In this document: piece after piece, positions 7,188 to 14,747 of the stretch
How positions within the stretch are numbered: position 1 is the first letter of the stretch
How the letters are laid out: every line of letters begins with the position of its first letter
Virus record (IMG/VR): IMGVR_UViG_3300045960_000027
Coordinates: 1-33,945 of that record
DNA length: 33,945 nucleotides
Origin: a virus
Reading direction: 5' to 3' (one strand)
The notes under the pieces: model-generated
What the model was told of the DNA's origin: nothing
Databases searched by the model: none
What the model saw: only the letters and a program-made list of their open reading frames with translations
Position numbers and translations under genes: made by a program

Positions 7188-7701
7188 CAGAACACACGAT
7201 CGTGTCGACTATATTGTCCACGGCGTCTACGGCTGATGTCAGTTTGTCTGTCACAATTTGTGATCTGAAATTCAATGTGCACCTACTCAATCGTATCTCG
7301 AACTCAATTCGCGAGATTGGAATAGCCCACTCATCAGAGTGCCATCCATCATAGTCGACTATATCTAGGTGATCATATCGCGCGTCGTGTAGCCATTCGC
7401 ACGGCCTGCGCAATTCTCCCGCGATTCGTGAGGTGATGAAACCTAGATAACCCAGTACCAACCCTTCTTTGGTGTGTACGGGGCATGCTGGGTGGGGTTC
7501 CTGTGGCAATCGATACCCGCCAGAGTCGCTGATTGACCATTCACATATACAATAGTCAGTTGTCACACTCGTCTCAATGGCCTTGATGTATTCCGCGGCC
7601 ATCTCTTTCTTGGTGTTCCGCCTACCCGAGTTGAACAGTTCACTCATTGGTCGATCATCAGCGGAATTGGCCTTGGTCTTACGCTTGAATAGTCTCATCA
7701 C
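7171..7701 (-). CDS. Hypothetical protein with Cys/His cluster
   Basis: A 176-residue soluble protein. Its N-terminus is basic (RLFKRKTKAN), and a middle segment DYCICEW ... CPVH has Cys and His residues placed as in a small zinc site. The start is GTG 7701 or ATG 7698, immediately after the stop of the preceding membrane protein gene. It overlaps the exonuclease gene by 17 bp. No family is recognised; position suggests early, replication-time expression. Confidence 0.65.
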   Translation of the reverse strand: MMRLFKRKTKANSADDRPMSELFNSGRRNTKKEMAAEYIKAIETSVTTDYCICEWSISDSGGYRLPQEPHPACPVHTKEGLVLGYLGFITSRIAGELRRPCEWLHDARYDHLDIVDYDGWHSDEWAIPISRIEFEIRLSRCTLNFRSQIVTDKLTSAVDAVDNIVDTIVCSDVDHT

Positions 7702-7962
7702 TCACCATGTCACGAACATTCGAATGTTTAGATACATGAAAATCAATCCAGCGATGAACACGCCCGCGGCCATTGTCACAATTATTTGAGTCAGTGACAC
7801 GACTGGCTTTCGTTTATGTCTGATTATGGGTGACATGAATTTCCGTTCCGCGACTGTTCCATTCGCCAGACTATCTTTGATGCCATCACCGCAACCAGCG
7901 GCGTTCAATATGGTGATCACATTTGGGGAATTGTAGGCCAATCTATGTTTAGGCACATACAT
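7702..7962 (-). CDS. Small single-span membrane protein
   Basis: The 86-residue product has a soluble N-terminal half and one strong transmembrane segment near the C-terminus (SLTQIIVTMAAGVFIAGLIF, about 56-75). A GAGGT ribosome-binding site lies about 10 nt before the ATG. The stop is contiguous with the start of the next gene. Function unknown; small early membrane proteins of phages often modify the host envelope or exclude other phages, but nothing here shows that. Confidence 0.6.
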   Translation of the reverse strand: MYVPKHRLAYNSPNVITILNAAGCGDGIKDSLANGTVAERKFMSPIIRHKRKPVVSLTQIIVTMAAGVFIAGLIFMYLNIRMFVTW

Positions 7963-7991
7963 GACGCACGTACCTCACTTTCACTCAAACA

Positions 7992-8026
7992 TGCGAGAGC
8001 ACATTCGCCATGAATATGCTCTCGCA
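7992..8026 (-). terminator. Intergenic hairpin, terminator-like
   Basis: TGCGAGAGCA (7992-8001) and TGCTCTCGCA (8017-8026) form a perfect 10-bp stem, extended inside by ATTC/GAAT. It lies 11 bp after the stop of the small gene at 8037. The downstream minus-strand sequence TGTTTGAG is only weakly T-rich, so it could be a leaky terminator or an RNA-stabilising hairpin. Confidence 0.45.
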
Positions 8027-8036
8027 CAATTTATGT

Positions 8037-8246
8037 CTATTGACTTTGTGTACCATTAAGCGCGTTGAGTACTCTCATCCAGGAACTGGCCACGTCCTCA
8101 TTAGGTAAGCGTTCGGCCAATCTTAACAACCACGCCGCGTGTCGATACACTTCCTGCTTAGTTCTGAACACAGGCGACCGCGGAGGCTCCATGACAATGA
8201 ACGCTCGCCTGCCAGCGATGGCGAAGGATGAATTCAATTGACTCAT
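8037..8246 (-). CDS. Small hypothetical protein downstream of SSB
   Basis: The frame is open up to 8534, but the upstream part is low-complexity Thr/Lys/Ser that mirrors the acidic-tail codons of the SSB gene in another frame. I therefore place the start at the internal ATG at 8246, giving 69 residues (MSQLNSSFAIAGRRAFIVM...). The segment AFIVMEPPRSPVFRTKQE, followed by a helix HAAWLLRLAERL, looks like a genuine small folded protein. No good ribosome-binding site precedes 8246, so the start may be a non-ATG codon slightly upstream. Function unknown. Confidence 0.6.
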   Translation of the reverse strand: MSQLNSSFAIAGRRAFIVMEPPRSPVFRTKQEVYRHAAWLLRLAERLPNEDVASSWMRVLNALNGTQSQ

Positions 8247-8283
8247 ACCAACGCGTAGACCGTATTCGTTGGCGATATTGATA

Positions 8284-8868
8284 TTAGAAGGGTTCGTCGT
8301 CGTCGTACTCGTCGTCGTCGCTTTCTTCTCCGTACTCGTCGTCTTCGTCGTCTTCGTCTTCGACGGTGTCGTCATACTCATTCTCCGAATCGTTTTTGGG
8401 AACCGCTCCCATCCAACCGATCTCTTTCCGTGGGTTACCGTTTTGATCCTGGCCTTCTTGCAAACGCGCCAAGATTGTAACGGCACCGGTATTACGCCAG
8501 TGACCAAACTGTTTGATATTTCCCTCATTGTCAACGATCATTTGATTACAGAACTCACGTCCCGTGATACCGATGGCATCGCAGAATGGAACATATGTGA
8601 ATTGGTTATTAGCTGTGATGGTACGGAATACCATGATGAAGTAACCCTTGTACTTCCGTTCCTCTGGAAAATTCCTGCGCGGTTCCAACTGTAGGCCAAT
8701 ATACAGTTGTGGGTGCGTTGTCTTCGTCCTCGGCGTGCTTCTCAGCGTCTTGATTCTAAACTCATACACACCAACCGGAGGGACCGGCCCTGTATATGGA
8801 GCGAAAATGGTACTACGATCGAAATTATCGATCAATGACGGGTCGATACCCCACGAACCTCTAGGCAC
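8284..8868 (-). CDS. ssb: Single-stranded DNA-binding protein with acidic DDDEPF tail
   Basis: A 194-residue protein with a roughly 140-residue N-terminal globular part rich in beta-strand segments and aromatic residues, followed by a highly acidic tail. The final residues DDDEPF resemble the C-terminal tip of bacterial SSB (DDDIPF), through which SSB recruits partner proteins. The gene follows the Sak4-like ATPase gene with an 8-bp overlap, a pairing known from phage recombination modules. Start is GTG 8868 with AGAGGG upstream. The OB-fold itself is inferred; the tail and neighbour are what I see. Confidence 0.72.
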   Translation of the reverse strand: MPRGSWGIDPSLIDNFDRSTIFAPYTGPVPPVGVYEFRIKTLRSTPRTKTTHPQLYIGLQLEPRRNFPEERKYKGYFIMVFRTITANNQFTYVPFCDAIGITGREFCNQMIVDNEGNIKQFGHWRNTGAVTILARLQEGQDQNGNPRKEIGWMGAVPKNDSENEYDDTVEDEDDEDDEYGEESDDDEYDDDEPF

Positions 8869-9688
8869 TTTCGGTTCCCTCTTTCGGTTCTGAGATCATG
8901 TCCATGATTTTGGGTATGGTGGGTGAAGCCATATAGTTGCCCAAACAACCATACTTCTCGCCGGCGATATAACGAACACCATCATTGCCATTCCCGCCGT
9001 CACGATCGGGACTGGTGAACCACAGTCGACGGGATGTGACCATTTTTTGTGTTCGTTTCGATCGCACACGTCGTGCCTCGAAATACCCTGTGATATCCAT
9101 CAAACCGGAGATGGCATTAGCCGTTTCGGTGACCTTTCCCTGTAAACCTGGGAACACCAACAATTCTCCATTATCGGTTTTATCAGTTCTATACGCGTGT
9201 GCTGTAATCAATAGATTGGTTGGAAGATCAACCAGCATGGGCACCCATGACTTTAGAAAATTCTGAGTATTGAAATAGTCGGGTCTATCCGGCAGATTTC
9301 TATGCGCTCGTTTCGCTGGATTGGCGTCAAATGCCTCCGCGGCATACGCCAGTCTGAACCGATCTTGCATAGTCGACAGTCCATCCACCACAATCCAGTC
9401 GAATTTACTGTATCTTTTCTTATCCTCCAACCAATCCAACGCCGCCAACGCGGTAGCGGTGTCCGCCACTCTCCTAACATATCCTTGCGCGCCATGTCTA
9501 GCCGCCGTCTTGTATCCCGGTTCGCCGACAAGCCAGAACACCCTACCCGGGCATGTGCCGGCGAATACCGTTTTCCCGGCGTTGGAGTCGCCATAGGCCA
9601 GTATATTTATGGATTCGGTTGCCGCCGTTAGTTTTGTTATCTCCGCGGCGAAGTCGGATTGTTCTTGTGGTCTGCGCTCTGTCGCCAT
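8861..9688 (-). CDS. Sak4-like RecA-fold ATPase (annealing/recombination)
   Basis: The 275-residue protein has Walker A GDSNAGKT (33-40) and a Walker B-like WIVVDGLST near residue 100, then a motif LLITAHAY typical of RecA-like AAA_24/Sak4 proteins. Such proteins promote single-strand annealing and need a cognate SSB. SSB is the next gene downstream and the RecB/Cas4-like nuclease is immediately upstream, so the three form a recombination cassette. Start ATG 9688 follows the nuclease stop by 3 bp, with GGGGTAG as likely ribosome-binding site. Confidence 0.8.
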   Translation of the reverse strand: MATERRPQEQSDFAAEITKLTAATESINILAYGDSNAGKTVFAGTCPGRVFWLVGEPGYKTAARHGAQGYVRRVADTATALAALDWLEDKKRYSKFDWIVVDGLSTMQDRFRLAYAAEAFDANPAKRAHRNLPDRPDYFNTQNFLKSWVPMLVDLPTNLLITAHAYRTDKTDNGELLVFPGLQGKVTETANAISGLMDITGYFEARRVRSKRTQKMVTSRRLWFTSPDRDGGNGNDGVRYIAGEKYGCLGNYMASPTIPKIMDMISEPKEGTESA

Positions 9689-9691
9689 GCA

Positions 9692-10684
9692 CTACCCCAA
9701 TTCGAAGCTTGCCGGTATTTCGGTATTGCGTGTATATTCATATGGATCTACCACGCGGTACATCTTTTCAATTAGATCGTCTATGTTTCCACCATAGGTG
9801 CGATTTAGGCATAATGTGAAATAATCACAATGTGAGCACGATGTATGTGGTGTACTAAGCACTTCGGACGCATCCATATAACCAATTCGTGCCAGACTTG
9901 TGGCTTCGGCTATCTCCTCACATTCGCGGACGAGTCGGTTAAGCGTGTCAATCTTACCTAGTGTAGGTATGCGAATTGGAACACGAACAAAACTATCAGC
10001 GACTTGACGCTTTGACACTGTACCGTTCTTATTCAACGCCAATCCCTGATCATTGTGTTGGCGTGAATCCATACGTGTTTTTCGTATAAAATTGTATATG
10101 ATACCGTGAAGTGATGTAGCGGATGTGAACAAATCACTATTAATTAAACAACGTTCAGACAGAGCTATGTACGCCAATGTTTGTTCAGCCAATGGCAGCC
10201 ATACGCGATTAATGCTTTTAGCTGTTTTATGCTCCATGATCCATACGTGCCCAAATGGATCACAGAATACCATGTCCAATGTCATACCATACGTCAAACC
10301 AGGCGCTATTTTGAATTTTAACGGTACCTCACATTTTACCGGAATCACGTCGGCGTCATTGTGACGATAATGGCGCTGATACCCTAGCATCATCTCCATG
10401 CCAAGTTGAGCTAATTCTGATATCTTCTCCTTTTGATACTCCATCAAATCATCAGGTTGAGTATTCATATCGTCAGCGACTACTTTATTGAACACATCGG
10501 CCAATTGATTGTTTCGATCACCGGAGTACCATGCGGCTAGCGCAGCGTGTATCCAACGACCTAGATCGAGGTCACCATACGTTCGTGCCATTGGGACAAG
10601 TCCCATGCGCCAATGCCAATACCATTTTAGCTGGCACCGTTTATAATCAATACGTTCGTGTGTTCTAATTTCGATATCGCTCAT
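9692..10684 (-). CDS. PD-(D/E)XK exonuclease, RecB/Cas4-like with Fe-S cysteines
   Basis: About 330 residues. The core has DMVFCD followed by WIMEHKTAK, the D...ExK catalytic pattern of the PD-(D/E)XK superfamily. One Cys lies near the N-terminus (YKRCQLKWYWHW) and a C-terminal CSHCDYFTLC cluster (C-x2-C-x5-C) completes the four-cysteine arrangement of iron-sulphur Cas4/AddB-like nucleases. It probably generates single-stranded ends for the Sak4/SSB pair. I chose ATG 10684 (MSDIEIRTHERIDYKRC); the frame can be extended to GTG 10714, which would overlap the upstream small gene. Confidence 0.78.
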   Translation of the reverse strand: MSDIEIRTHERIDYKRCQLKWYWHWRMGLVPMARTYGDLDLGRWIHAALAAWYSGDRNNQLADVFNKVVADDMNTQPDDLMEYQKEKISELAQLGMEMMLGYQRHYRHNDADVIPVKCEVPLKFKIAPGLTYGMTLDMVFCDPFGHVWIMEHKTAKSINRVWLPLAEQTLAYIALSERCLINSDLFTSATSLHGIIYNFIRKTRMDSRQHNDQGLALNKNGTVSKRQVADSFVRVPIRIPTLGKIDTLNRLVRECEEIAEATSLARIGYMDASEVLSTPHTSCSHCDYFTLCLNRTYGGNIDDLIEKMYRVVDPYEYTRNTEIPASFELG

Positions 10685-10691
10685 ACACCAA

Positions 10692-10874
10692 TCATCCCCG
10701 GAATCCAGCGGCACGCGCTATGCGCTGTTGTCTGTCAATTATCATCAGATAGTCAGGGTGCAGTGTGCAAGGGTTGCATTCCGTACATCTCGATGGTGGC
10801 CGACCACGGCGTATTGGGATATTAAACGTACCACCATGGACACTGCAAGTGATTTGTTTGACTCTTTCTGGCAT
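10692..10874 (-). CDS. Small AT-hook/zinc-type protein
   Basis: A 60-residue protein with ITCSVHGGTFNIPIRRGRPP then SRCTECNPC. The pattern C-x2-HGGTF-x2-P-x-RRGRPP-x2-C-x5-C has zinc-ligand spacing, and RRGRPP is an AT-hook-like core. The same module opens the 246-residue protein at 13808-14548. It is probably a DNA-binding or regulatory protein; that is inference. It lies between the tRNA gene and the nuclease gene. Confidence 0.65.
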   Translation of the reverse strand: MPERVKQITCSVHGGTFNIPIRRGRPPSRCTECNPCTLHPDYLMIIDRQQRIARAAGFRG

Positions 10875-10908
10875 AATTCCGCTCTCTGTGAATTATATGG
10901 CTCTTATT

Positions 10909-10984
10909 TGGTGCTCTTAGTGAGATTCGAACTCACACTATACGACTTTTAAGGTCGCTGCCTCTGCCATTGGGCTATAAGAGC
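10909..10984 (-). tRNA. tRNA-Leu(UAA) with short variable loop, CCA encoded
   Basis: On the minus strand GCTCTTA and TAAGAGC form a perfect 7-bp acceptor stem, followed by A73 and encoded CCA. The T arm is GTGAG-TTCGAAT-CTCAC. The anticodon arm is GCGAC-CTTAAAA-GTCGT, with T33 and anticodon TAA, reading codon UUA (Leu). The D arm is GCC/GGC plus a C-A opposition. The variable region is only five nt (ATAGT), whereas bacterial tRNA-Leu normally has a long extra arm. It sits between leftward genes at 10874 and 11032 and is preceded by a hairpin. Confidence 0.85.
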
Positions 10985-10985
10985 A

Positions 10986-11021
10986 TGTGACCACCACAGC
11001 TGAGATGCCATGGTGGTCACA
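10986..11021 (-). terminator. 11-bp hairpin upstream of the tRNA
   Basis: TGTGACCACCA (10986-10996) pairs perfectly with TGGTGGTCACA (11011-11021). It lies between the acidic-tail gene stop and the first base of the tRNA. On the minus strand no T-run follows, so processing or stabilisation is as likely as termination. Confidence 0.4.
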
Positions 11022-11031
11022 CAATCACTAT

Positions 11032-11874
11032 TTAGAACAGAAAGTCATCGGCACCACCAATTCGGTCGTGATCCGTTGACTTGGATTGCGCCTTTGGCCT
11101 TGTCTTGGGTCGCGTTTTGGCCACGGTCGTGGGCACTCGACTACCACTATTAATCTTTGGCCTATTCGGCGCGACTGCCGTGCGCTTGCCTGTCACTACC
11201 GGCGGTTCTTCTTCATCGTCTTCATCAAATTCGTCGTCTTCGTCTTCGTCGTCTTCGTCTTCGTCTTCGTCGTCTTCGTCGTCTTCGTCGTCTTCGTCGT
11301 CTTCGTCGTCTTCGTCTTCGTCTTCGTCGTCCTCATCTTCCTTGTTGTCGTTGTCGTTGCTGTTGTCTTCGTCGATGTCGTACGCGTCGCTCTCTTCGTC
11401 GTCAGTGTCTTCATTGATATCTTCAATGGTGTCATCTTCGGCGATATCAATATCAATTGTCTTCGATGAAACCTTTGACGCACGTCTCGTAGCCCTATTT
11501 GGTTCAACAATCATCTCAGGTTCTGACTCCTGTGATGGTTTACGACCGCGGCGTGCGGTTCCCTTAGTCGCATACCACTTCTCCAGATGCTCACTCGCCA
11601 TAAAAGCCGTGCGCGCAACAGAGGCGATGCTGACACCACGCAAGAATGCGGCGCGCTTACTCGGCGCGACATCGGGGTCATAGCCAACCTCATCCACAAT
11701 CCAACGTGCGAATGTCTTGTGGTAATCAGTCGGTGGTTTCGTCGCGTACATCGTGACATCTCGACTTGTCGCCTGCACACGATCCGTGGTCGCATTGGGC
11801 GCCGCCGCGGCGGGTGGCATCTTTGGACTACGCCGCTTCGCTGTCGTGGCCTTCTTAGTCGTGCGCTGATTCAT
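11032..11874 (-). CDS. Basic/acidic low-complexity phage protein of unknown function
   Basis: 280 residues in three zones: a basic Lys/Thr/Pro N-terminus (1-30); a folded segment with DYHKTFARWIVDEVGYDPD and SKRAAFLRGVSIASVARTAF (about 50-110), a pattern I associate with actinobacteriophage hypothetical proteins; and a long, almost pure Asp/Glu tract (about 150-220) before a basic Pro/Lys/Arg tail. RRGRKPS near 113-119 resembles an AT-hook. It overlaps the end of the SNF2 helicase gene by 4 bp (ATGA). The polyacidic tract might mimic DNA or chaperone basic proteins; unproven. Confidence 0.7.
   Translation of the reverse strand: MNQRTTKKATTAKRRSPKMPPAAAAPNATTDRVQATSRDVTMYATKPPTDYHKTFARWIVDEVGYDPDVAPSKRAAFLRGVSIASVARTAFMASEHLEKWYATKGTARRGRKPSQESEPEMIVEPNRATRRASKVSSKTIDIDIAEDDTIEDINEDTDDEESDAYDIDEDNSNDNDNKEDEDDEDEDEDDEDDEDDEDDEDDEDEDEDDEDEDDEFDEDDEEEPPVVTGKRTAVAPNRPKINSGSRVPTTVAKTRPKTRPKAQSKSTDHDRIGGADDFLF
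11203..11340. repeat. Trinucleotide/nonamer tandem repeat encoding the Asp/Glu tract
   Basis: Plus strand reads as imperfect tandem GTCGTCTTC and GTCTTC units for over 100 bp. On the coding strand they are GAT/GAC/GAA/GAG codons. All units are multiples of three, so length change by slippage would keep the frame. A shorter region of the same kind encodes the SSB tail near 8290-8370. Confidence 0.85.
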
Positions 11875-13772
11875 TCCTGACCTCTCGAATCGGAATCACT
11901 CAAATTCAAAACAGTACGAACATAATCAATACCACGTCTGGTGTCAAGTAAACGATGGGTATCCGCCAGAGCTTGTTTATTGTACAGTGCGGTACCCACA
12001 TCCACACTATGGAGTGATCGAAGATAGTAGTACATGCACTTCCGTGGATTGCTAACCCTATGAATCCTGTCCTCGGCTTGGCGCTGTTGATCGGGTATCG
12101 CGGTCTCGCTCACAAATATCATTCGGTCCGCGGTGTCGAGTGTGATGGCGGTACCTCCCGCCTTCACGTTTAGAAACATCACTTGTTCATTGCCACTGGT
12201 GTTGAATCTGTTAATAATTCTGTCTCTGTCGCGCATGGGTGTCGTACCTGTGATGGACGTACACAGAGGCGCGTTCTTGCGTGTTTTGAAGTGCTTCTCC
12301 ACACCCTCTCTGAACAATTCCAATATTCCTGTGAAGAAGCTGACTATGACAACTTTGGTATCGGGTTTTGGAAAACCCCATTCCTCCAAATGCTCGATTA
12401 TCCAATTATATTTGTTTGATGGCAGTTGTGGTATGTATCGCTGTCGCATGGACCCATTGGCCATACGTGACAATTTTATATCGCCATACGCACTGGCCAA
12501 TTGCTTCAACCTAGTCAATTCCGCCAGTGCCGTAATAGTTTCCAATCGGCCTGATTCAAGCTCTACAACACTATTTTTCAGAACACTGTTGTACGCATTG
12601 GCCTGTGCGGCTGTCATCGGAAGCCATATACCTATGGGACTATCACTGTCGGTTGGATCCAATAGCGAACCAACCTCCATCTTCGGCGGTAGATCCTTGG
12701 CTACCTCGGATTTAGTGCGTCTCAGTGCCACAGAAGCCAATGAATCCCATAATAGGCGTTCACGATCCTTGCGCAATTCACCAATGTTATACCCTGTGTA
12801 GCCTCCTTTTTGCCAGTACAGCTCACTCCAACGATGGTATGCCTTGTAATTCAAGGGATCCAACCAATTCAGGGTACCCCATAACTGATTTGGCTTTGAA
12901 TTGAATGGTGTACCGGACATGGCAATACGCAATCCATCATTGCGCAATCGCAGTCTGTCCAATCCACGACGCCGTTGTGTTGGAGTCGATGATCGCCTGA
13001 TCAGGCAATCATGTGACTCGTCAACGACTATCGCACCCCATTGTTGATCAAATATGATTGGATAGTTTGTCTCACCTACCCGGCGGGTCTTTCTGTCTTT
13101 CACGTGACCACATATTAAATCACGTTGTTGTTTGGTGGTCGCCTTGGTGCGTGTCGAACAGACCGCGCACTCATACCAATCCTGGTAGGCCAGCGCTTCC
13201 GGATTGACAATCAACCATAGTGTTTCGTCATACACTAAACTATTCAGTAGACGACTTCTATTGTCACGCAGTTCTGGCAATGTCACAGCTCTGTAATGCT
13301 TCGGAAGCCAGCGTGTTATCTCACGTTGCCATACGGATGTTGTCGCCGTTTTTGGAGCAACGACCAAATATGGGCCTGCCACATCCGATTCGACAATTCC
13401 GGCTAGAGCGATCAGTGTCTTGCCCAATCCGGGGTCGTCCGCTATCAGCGACGCCGAATTATTCGCTATGAATTTGGCACCAACGCACTGGTATGGTCGT
13501 GCCATGATGGCGGCATACAGATTTGGCGCTTTTATATTGACCAAATCGAGACGCGCTGTTTTTTTTCTGCTTAAGCTCTCCATAGCCCTACGTGAGTGCC
13601 GTACACTCATAGCCCATTTGCGTAATTCTTTGCCTATCACCAACCTATCCTTGAAATGCTCGCGCAATAATATGCACGATTCTAAGCATAGTGGAACCGT
13701 CCAATGACCCGCCACGGCCTTGTACGCACCTGGAATCGTTGTGCGCAGCGATAAATTCATATCACTGCGCAC
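11871..13772 (-). CDS. SNF2-family DEAD/DEAH-like helicase/ATPase
   Basis: A 633-residue superfamily 2 protein. Motif I is DDPGLGKT (112-119), motif II is DESH (250-253) and motif III is SGTPFNSKP. The C-terminal helicase lobe has NVKAGGTAITLDTADRM followed by QRQAEDRIHR, the SNF2 motif VI. An insert before motif II holds CAVC (201-204) and CGH (220-222), a likely zinc site. It probably remodels or unwinds DNA during phage replication or recombination. The start is GTG 13772, or ATG 13760 (MNLSL); no strong ribosome-binding site helps choose. It overlaps the next gene by ATGA. Confidence 0.88.
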   Translation of the reverse strand: MRSDMNLSLRTTIPGAYKAVAGHWTVPLCLESCILLREHFKDRLVIGKELRKWAMSVRHSRRAMESLSRKKTARLDLVNIKAPNLYAAIMARPYQCVGAKFIANNSASLIADDPGLGKTLIALAGIVESDVAGPYLVVAPKTATTSVWQREITRWLPKHYRAVTLPELRDNRSRLLNSLVYDETLWLIVNPEALAYQDWYECAVCSTRTKATTKQQRDLICGHVKDRKTRRVGETNYPIIFDQQWGAIVVDESHDCLIRRSSTPTQRRRGLDRLRLRNDGLRIAMSGTPFNSKPNQLWGTLNWLDPLNYKAYHRWSELYWQKGGYTGYNIGELRKDRERLLWDSLASVALRRTKSEVAKDLPPKMEVGSLLDPTDSDSPIGIWLPMTAAQANAYNSVLKNSVVELESGRLETITALAELTRLKQLASAYGDIKLSRMANGSMRQRYIPQLPSNKYNWIIEHLEEWGFPKPDTKVVIVSFFTGILELFREGVEKHFKTRKNAPLCTSITGTTPMRDRDRIINRFNTSGNEQVMFLNVKAGGTAITLDTADRMIFVSETAIPDQQRQAEDRIHRVSNPRKCMYYYLRSLHSVDVGTALYNKQALADTHRLLDTRRGIDYVRTVLNLSDSDSRGQE

Positions 13773-13807
13773 AATGATACGGCGCCCTTGTTTTTCTATG
13801 TGTACAG

Positions 13808-14548
13808 CTATCTTTTACTCCTAATCCCAACGGATCGCACACGCATCAACGCGCCAACCCTAAACGCTCTGAAACTGCCCTCACCATGTGTTGTGAATTT
13901 TACAATTCGATCAGCGGGAGTCTCATCACCGATTCCGTTATACATGTGAGTGATTTGGATTTTGTTACCTACGATGGCCATCTCCTCTTTTTGAGCTAGA
14001 TTGTTCCACCAAAAGACGCGCATACCCGCCAAGGCCGCTACTAGTGCTTTATCCGGTACTTCGTCCCACTCGGAAGCGATAAACGCATCATTTCCAGGTG
14101 GCGACGGTGGGTGGTCGACATCCCACAATGAATAATCTTGTGACACACAGGCGTTGTCGCGAAACATCATTGTCAGTACTTCCACACCACGTGTGGCGCA
14201 CAGTGTGCTGTTTGGTTTTTCAGCACACTGCACTGTCCAGCCCTCATCACGTAGTTTATTGGCTGCCACCGTGGCCGCTACAGTCACGGACTCAGTTCTA
14301 TCGACGGCTTCGCGTGGTCGTGTACCGTTCCCTCGTTCCTTTGGCTTGGCTTCCGATGCCCATACCAACGAGTCGACTCGCCGTGCTACGGCCACTGGAA
14401 TTGATTTAGGGCTGACTGATTCCGATTGAACACATGGATTGTCTTCTGTACATTTGATGGGCGGGCGTCCCCTACGCACCGGGACGCTAAAGGTACCGCC
14501 ATGAACTTTGCAAATGATCGTTCGCAAGATTCCTCTAATCCTCATCAT
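13808..14548 (-). CDS. Hypothetical protein with N-terminal AT-hook/zinc module
   Basis: 246 residues. Residues about 12-39 carry CKVHGGTFSVPVRRGRPP then IKCTEDNPC, the same module as the complete 60-residue protein at 10692-10874. The C-terminal part (about 95-240) is a separate globular region including VAATVAANKLRDEGWTVQCA and VFWWNNLAQKEE, with no family I recognise. The two parts look like a fusion of the DNA-binding module to a new domain. It overlaps the upstream small membrane protein gene by 14 bp. Confidence 0.7.
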   Translation of the reverse strand: MMRIRGILRTIICKVHGGTFSVPVRRGRPPIKCTEDNPCVQSESVSPKSIPVAVARRVDSLVWASEAKPKERGNGTRPREAVDRTESVTVAATVAANKLRDEGWTVQCAEKPNSTLCATRGVEVLTMMFRDNACVSQDYSLWDVDHPPSPPGNDAFIASEWDEVPDKALVAALAGMRVFWWNNLAQKEEMAIVGNKIQITHMYNGIGDETPADRIVKFTTHGEGSFRAFRVGALMRVRSVGIRSKR

Positions 14549-14717
14549 CTCTGAATAGAACCATACCCGAGATACACGCTAGCAGTGTGCCACCGATCAG
14601 ACATGACCAACAAATGATGGCGCCGAATGAGTATGGCTCCTGAGAGATACCATAGACTGATGCGGTCAATAGCATAACGCAACCTATAATGAAGAAAAAC
14701 AAATCACAAAATCGCAT
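14535..14717 (-). CDS. Small two-span membrane protein
   Basis: 60 residues with two hydrophobic segments (about 5-25 and 31-53) and an acidic end, RDDED. AGGAGTGGA directly before the ATG is a strong ribosome-binding site. It lies between the tRNA-like element and the 246-residue gene. Function unknown; far from the lysis genes, so a holin role is not favoured. Confidence 0.6.
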   Translation of the reverse strand: MRFCDLFFFIIGCVMLLTASVYGISQEPYSFGAIICWSCLIGGTLLACISGMVLFRDDED

Positions 14718-14747
14718 TCCACTCCTTTTTGATATACTATATTTCGT

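Noticed and set aside
8247-8534. N-terminal extension of the small gene at 8037, giving 165 residues
   Set aside because: The extension is Thr/Lys/Ser low-complexity sequence that results from reading the SSB acidic-tail codons in another frame.
11081-11683. Plus-strand poly-Ser ORF of 200 codons
   Set aside because: It is the complement of the Asp/Glu microsatellite in the minus-strand gene; pure serine runs and no ribosome-binding site mark it as a shadow.
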